From Clostridium brassicae (GTDB taxonomy: Bacteria; Bacillota; Clostridia; Clostridiales; Clostridiaceae): a DNA stretch of 44,932 nucleotides. The number at the start of each line of letters is the position of its first letter. Within the stretch, counting starts at the first letter, position 1. The notes under the pieces are model-generated. The model searched no databases. It was not told the origin of the DNA and was given only the letters and a program-made list of their open reading frames with translations. The translations under genes and the position numbers were made by a program. The stretch spans positions 1 to 44,932 of the forward strand of contig NZ_JAPQFJ010000024.1 in assembly GCF_026738875.1 (NCBI RefSeq), in the 5' to 3' direction. Shown piece by piece: positions 43,377 to 44,932 of this stretch.

Positions 43377-44744
43377 TTGGAATATACAGTAAAGGATTTA
43401 GAGAAATGGAATGAAAAGATAGAGGTTATAGCTAATGAAGTTGGGCTGGATTATTACCCTCAAGAATTTGAAATTATAAGCTATAATGATATGTTAGCTT
43501 ATGAAGTTTATGTGGGGATGCCTTCTAGGTATCCTCATTGGAGTTTTGGTAAAGCTTATGAAAGGCTTAAAACTTTATACAAATACAATTTGACAGGACT
43601 TCCCTACGAGATGGTTATAAATTCAAATCCTTGTATAGCATATTTAATGAAAGATAACACACTTCTTTTACAAATACTTACTATTGCTCATGTTTATGGA
43701 CATAATGATTTTTTTAAAAACAATCGATTGTTTAGAGAAGGTACTCATGCAAAATACACTATAGAAATGTTTAAAAATCATGGCAATATGGTAAGTAGCT
43801 ATATAAATGACCCAAGTATAGGATATGAAGGTACAGAAAAAATCATAAATGCTGCTCATGGTATAAGATTTCAAACTTCTAGAGCAATAGGGGAAGTAAG
43901 AATAAGTGATGAAGACTTAAAAAAGAGAATGTTAGATGAATATAAGAAAAAAGTTTCTAATTATGATATTTTAAAACCTTATGTTAAAGAAGAACCTCCA
44001 GAAGTTGATAGGATACCACTTCAGCCTGAAGATGATATTCTTTACTTTATTAGTAAGTATGGAGATTTGGAGGAATGGGAGAAAAATATACTAGAAATTG
44101 TAAGAAGTGAAACAAGGTATTTTATTCCACAAGTAGAAACAAAAATTATGAATGAAGGATGGGCAAGTTATTGGCACTATAATATCCTAAAAAAACTAAA
44201 TTTAGATCCATCTCTTCATCTTGAATTTATAAAAAGACATAATGATGTAATAGCTCCAACAGTAGGCAGAATAAATCCTTATTATATAGGATTTAAGATA
44301 TATGAAGATTTAGTACAAAAACATGGTATAGAAAAAATATTTGAAGTAAGACTTCTAGATAGGGATGAGTCTTTTATAAGAAGATATTTAACAAAAGAAT
44401 TATGTGAGGAACTTAACCTTTTTGAATATGGTAAAAAGAATTTTGATTATTATATTACAGAGATATCAGATGAAGAGGGATGGGAAAATATAAGAGATAC
44501 TTTAGCAAAATCATGTGGAATGTCAATGATGCCTCATATAAGGGTTATAGATGTATTAAAGAAAGACAACACATTAATGTTAGAGCACGTTTATGATGGA
44601 AGAGAAATAGATTTTGATTATGCAAAAGAAACTCTAAAATATATAGTAGATTTATGGAAACATAAAGTTTCTTTGAAGACTTTCTTTAGAGGAAAATTAA
44701 TAACAATTAATTGTAATGAAAATAAATTGATAACTTATGAGTAA
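43377..44744 (+). CDS. spoVR: SpoVR family protein
   Basis: 455 residues, complete, matching SpoVR of spore formers (stage V sporulation, cortex formation in Bacillus). Family landmarks: NPCIAYLMKDNTLLLQ, IAHVYGHNDFFKNN with conserved histidines, and MNEGWASYWHYNILKKL, a strong signature. It starts at TTG with GAGGGGTGA just upstream, last gene of prkA-yhbH-spoVR. A terminator begins 5 nt after the stop codon. Confidence 0.94.
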   Translation: MEYTVKDLEKWNEKIEVIANEVGLDYYPQEFEIISYNDMLAYEVYVGMPSRYPHWSFGKAYERLKTLYKYNLTGLPYEMVINSNPCIAYLMKDNTLLLQILTIAHVYGHNDFFKNNRLFREGTHAKYTIEMFKNHGNMVSSYINDPSIGYEGTEKIINAAHGIRFQTSRAIGEVRISDEDLKKRMLDEYKKKVSNYDILKPYVKEEPPEVDRIPLQPEDDILYFISKYGDLEEWEKNILEIVRSETRYFIPQVETKIMNEGWASYWHYNILKKLNLDPSLHLEFIKRHNDVIAPTVGRINPYYIGFKIYEDLVQKHGIEKIFEVRLLDRDESFIRRYLTKELCEELNLFEYGKKNFDYYITEISDEEGWENIRDTLAKSCGMSMMPHIRVIDVLKKDNTLMLEHVYDGREIDFDYAKETLKYIVDLWKHKVSLKTFFRGKLITINCNENKLITYE

Positions 44745-44748
44745 GAAA

Positions 44749-44772
44749 AAAAGTGCGGTGACGCACTTTTTA
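44749..44772 (+). terminator. Terminator of prkA-yhbH-spoVR
   Basis: AAAAGTGCG (44749-44757)/CGCACTTTT (44762-44770) with the stable GTGA loop, then TTTA. Confidence 0.9.
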
Positions 44773-44802
44773 TAGTTAGTGACTAAGACTAGAGATTAGA
44801 AT

Positions 44803-44834
44803 GGGGGAGTCTGTCAAGAATTTTGTGTAAACTT
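44803..44834. mobile_element. Possible IS256-type end fragment
   Basis: GGGGGAGTCTGTCAAGAA followed by TTTTGTGTAAACTT resembles the terminal inverted repeat of IS256-family elements of Firmicutes (TTTACACAAAA...TTGACAG when read on the other strand). No transposase frame is within the window. It may be a solo end, or the edge of an element cut off by the window. The match is from memory. Confidence 0.35.
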
Positions 44835-44865
44835 CCATAAAAATTTTAGAATTAAATTATTTAAG

Positions 44866-44917
44866 AATAACTAGGTAAAAGTATTATTATGCTAACACCT
44901 AGTTATTTTAATTTCTT
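44866..44917. terminator. Hairpin near right edge, possible terminator of a gene beyond the window
   Basis: AATAACTAGGT (44866-44876)/ACCTAGTTATT (44897-44907), 11-bp perfect stem, then TTAATTTCTTTA. It could serve either direction. Confidence 0.6.
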
Positions 44918-44932
44918 TAATATTTTTACAAT

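Noticed and set aside
1-44932. CRISPR arrays, tRNA or rRNA genes, phage genes or defence islands.
   Set aside because: No regularly spaced repeats, cloverleaf-like sequence, integrase or restriction/abortive-infection genes were seen; the lone SNF2 helicase has no defence partners.

Overview
The window looks like a chromosomal segment of an anaerobic, spore-forming, low-G+C Firmicute, most like Clostridium. The evidence is very A/T-rich DNA, strong AGGAGG-type ribosome binding sites with frequent GTG and TTG starts, and T-tailed hairpin terminators after most genes. It carries spore genes (a CwlJ-type cortex hydrolase with a GerQ-like coat protein, and the prkA-yhbH-spoVR operon) and a strict-anaerobe-type hybrid-cluster protein. 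I cannot name the species. No tRNA, rRNA, CRISPR array or intact transposase gene is visible. Most of the window is ordinary core metabolism, and the interest lies mainly in its regulatory DNA and gene remnants.

Layout. 1-3100: codB-codA (cytosine uptake and deamination) behind a PyrR-type attenuator. 3100-6330: a MITE-like inverted repeat, a 26-codon remnant of a radical-SAM gene, two paralogous lipoproteins flanking an RluF-type pseudouridine synthase, and a cold-shock protein. 6640-9940: a SWIM/SNF2 helicase. 10020-12290: a MerR-family regulator divergent from a MATE exporter, with a textbook 19-bp-spacer MerR promoter between them. 12570-17180: a DUF1846 protein, a lipoprotein, a DsrE-like protein and a GNAT acetyltransferase, each with its own terminator. 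17320-21860: arginine genes split into two divergent units, argBD and argCJ, around mirror-image promoters with ARG boxes. 22270-24650: a DUF421/DUF4363 pair and a convergent cwlJ-gerQ spore unit. 24900-28400: hcp with an HcpR/FNR-like dyad, a PH-domain protein, and a bioB without a normal start. 28530-34390: a LacI-family regulator and a deoC-deoB-punA-pdp nucleoside catabolism cluster. Ahead of deoC are a cre-like operator and a tandem, structured RNA repeat that I do not recognise. 34390-35130: a decayed nupC remnant and a long non-coding stretch. 35130-40130: a cation/proton antiporter, an SH3/C39 secreted protease-like protein, bioY behind a BirA operator, and a membrane-anchored EEP phosphohydrolase. 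40270-44750: prkA-yhbH-spoVR.

How the genes work together. CodB/CodA feed uracil into pyrimidine salvage under PyrR control. PunA and Pdp split nucleosides, DeoB isomerises the pentose-1-phosphate, and DeoC cleaves deoxyribose-5-phosphate to acetaldehyde and glyceraldehyde-3-phosphate. ArgJ, ArgB, ArgC and ArgD make up the acetylated part of the ornithine pathway. BioY imports biotin (or perhaps a precursor that BioB could finish). CwlJ/GerQ and PrkA/YhbH/SpoVR belong to spore formation and germination.

The best candidate for something undescribed is the 100-nt tandem RNA element at 29695-29900, which has a degenerate third half-copy upstream. Its hairpins persist between the copies with one compensatory change, its loops could kiss, and one arm can pair with the deoC ribosome binding site.
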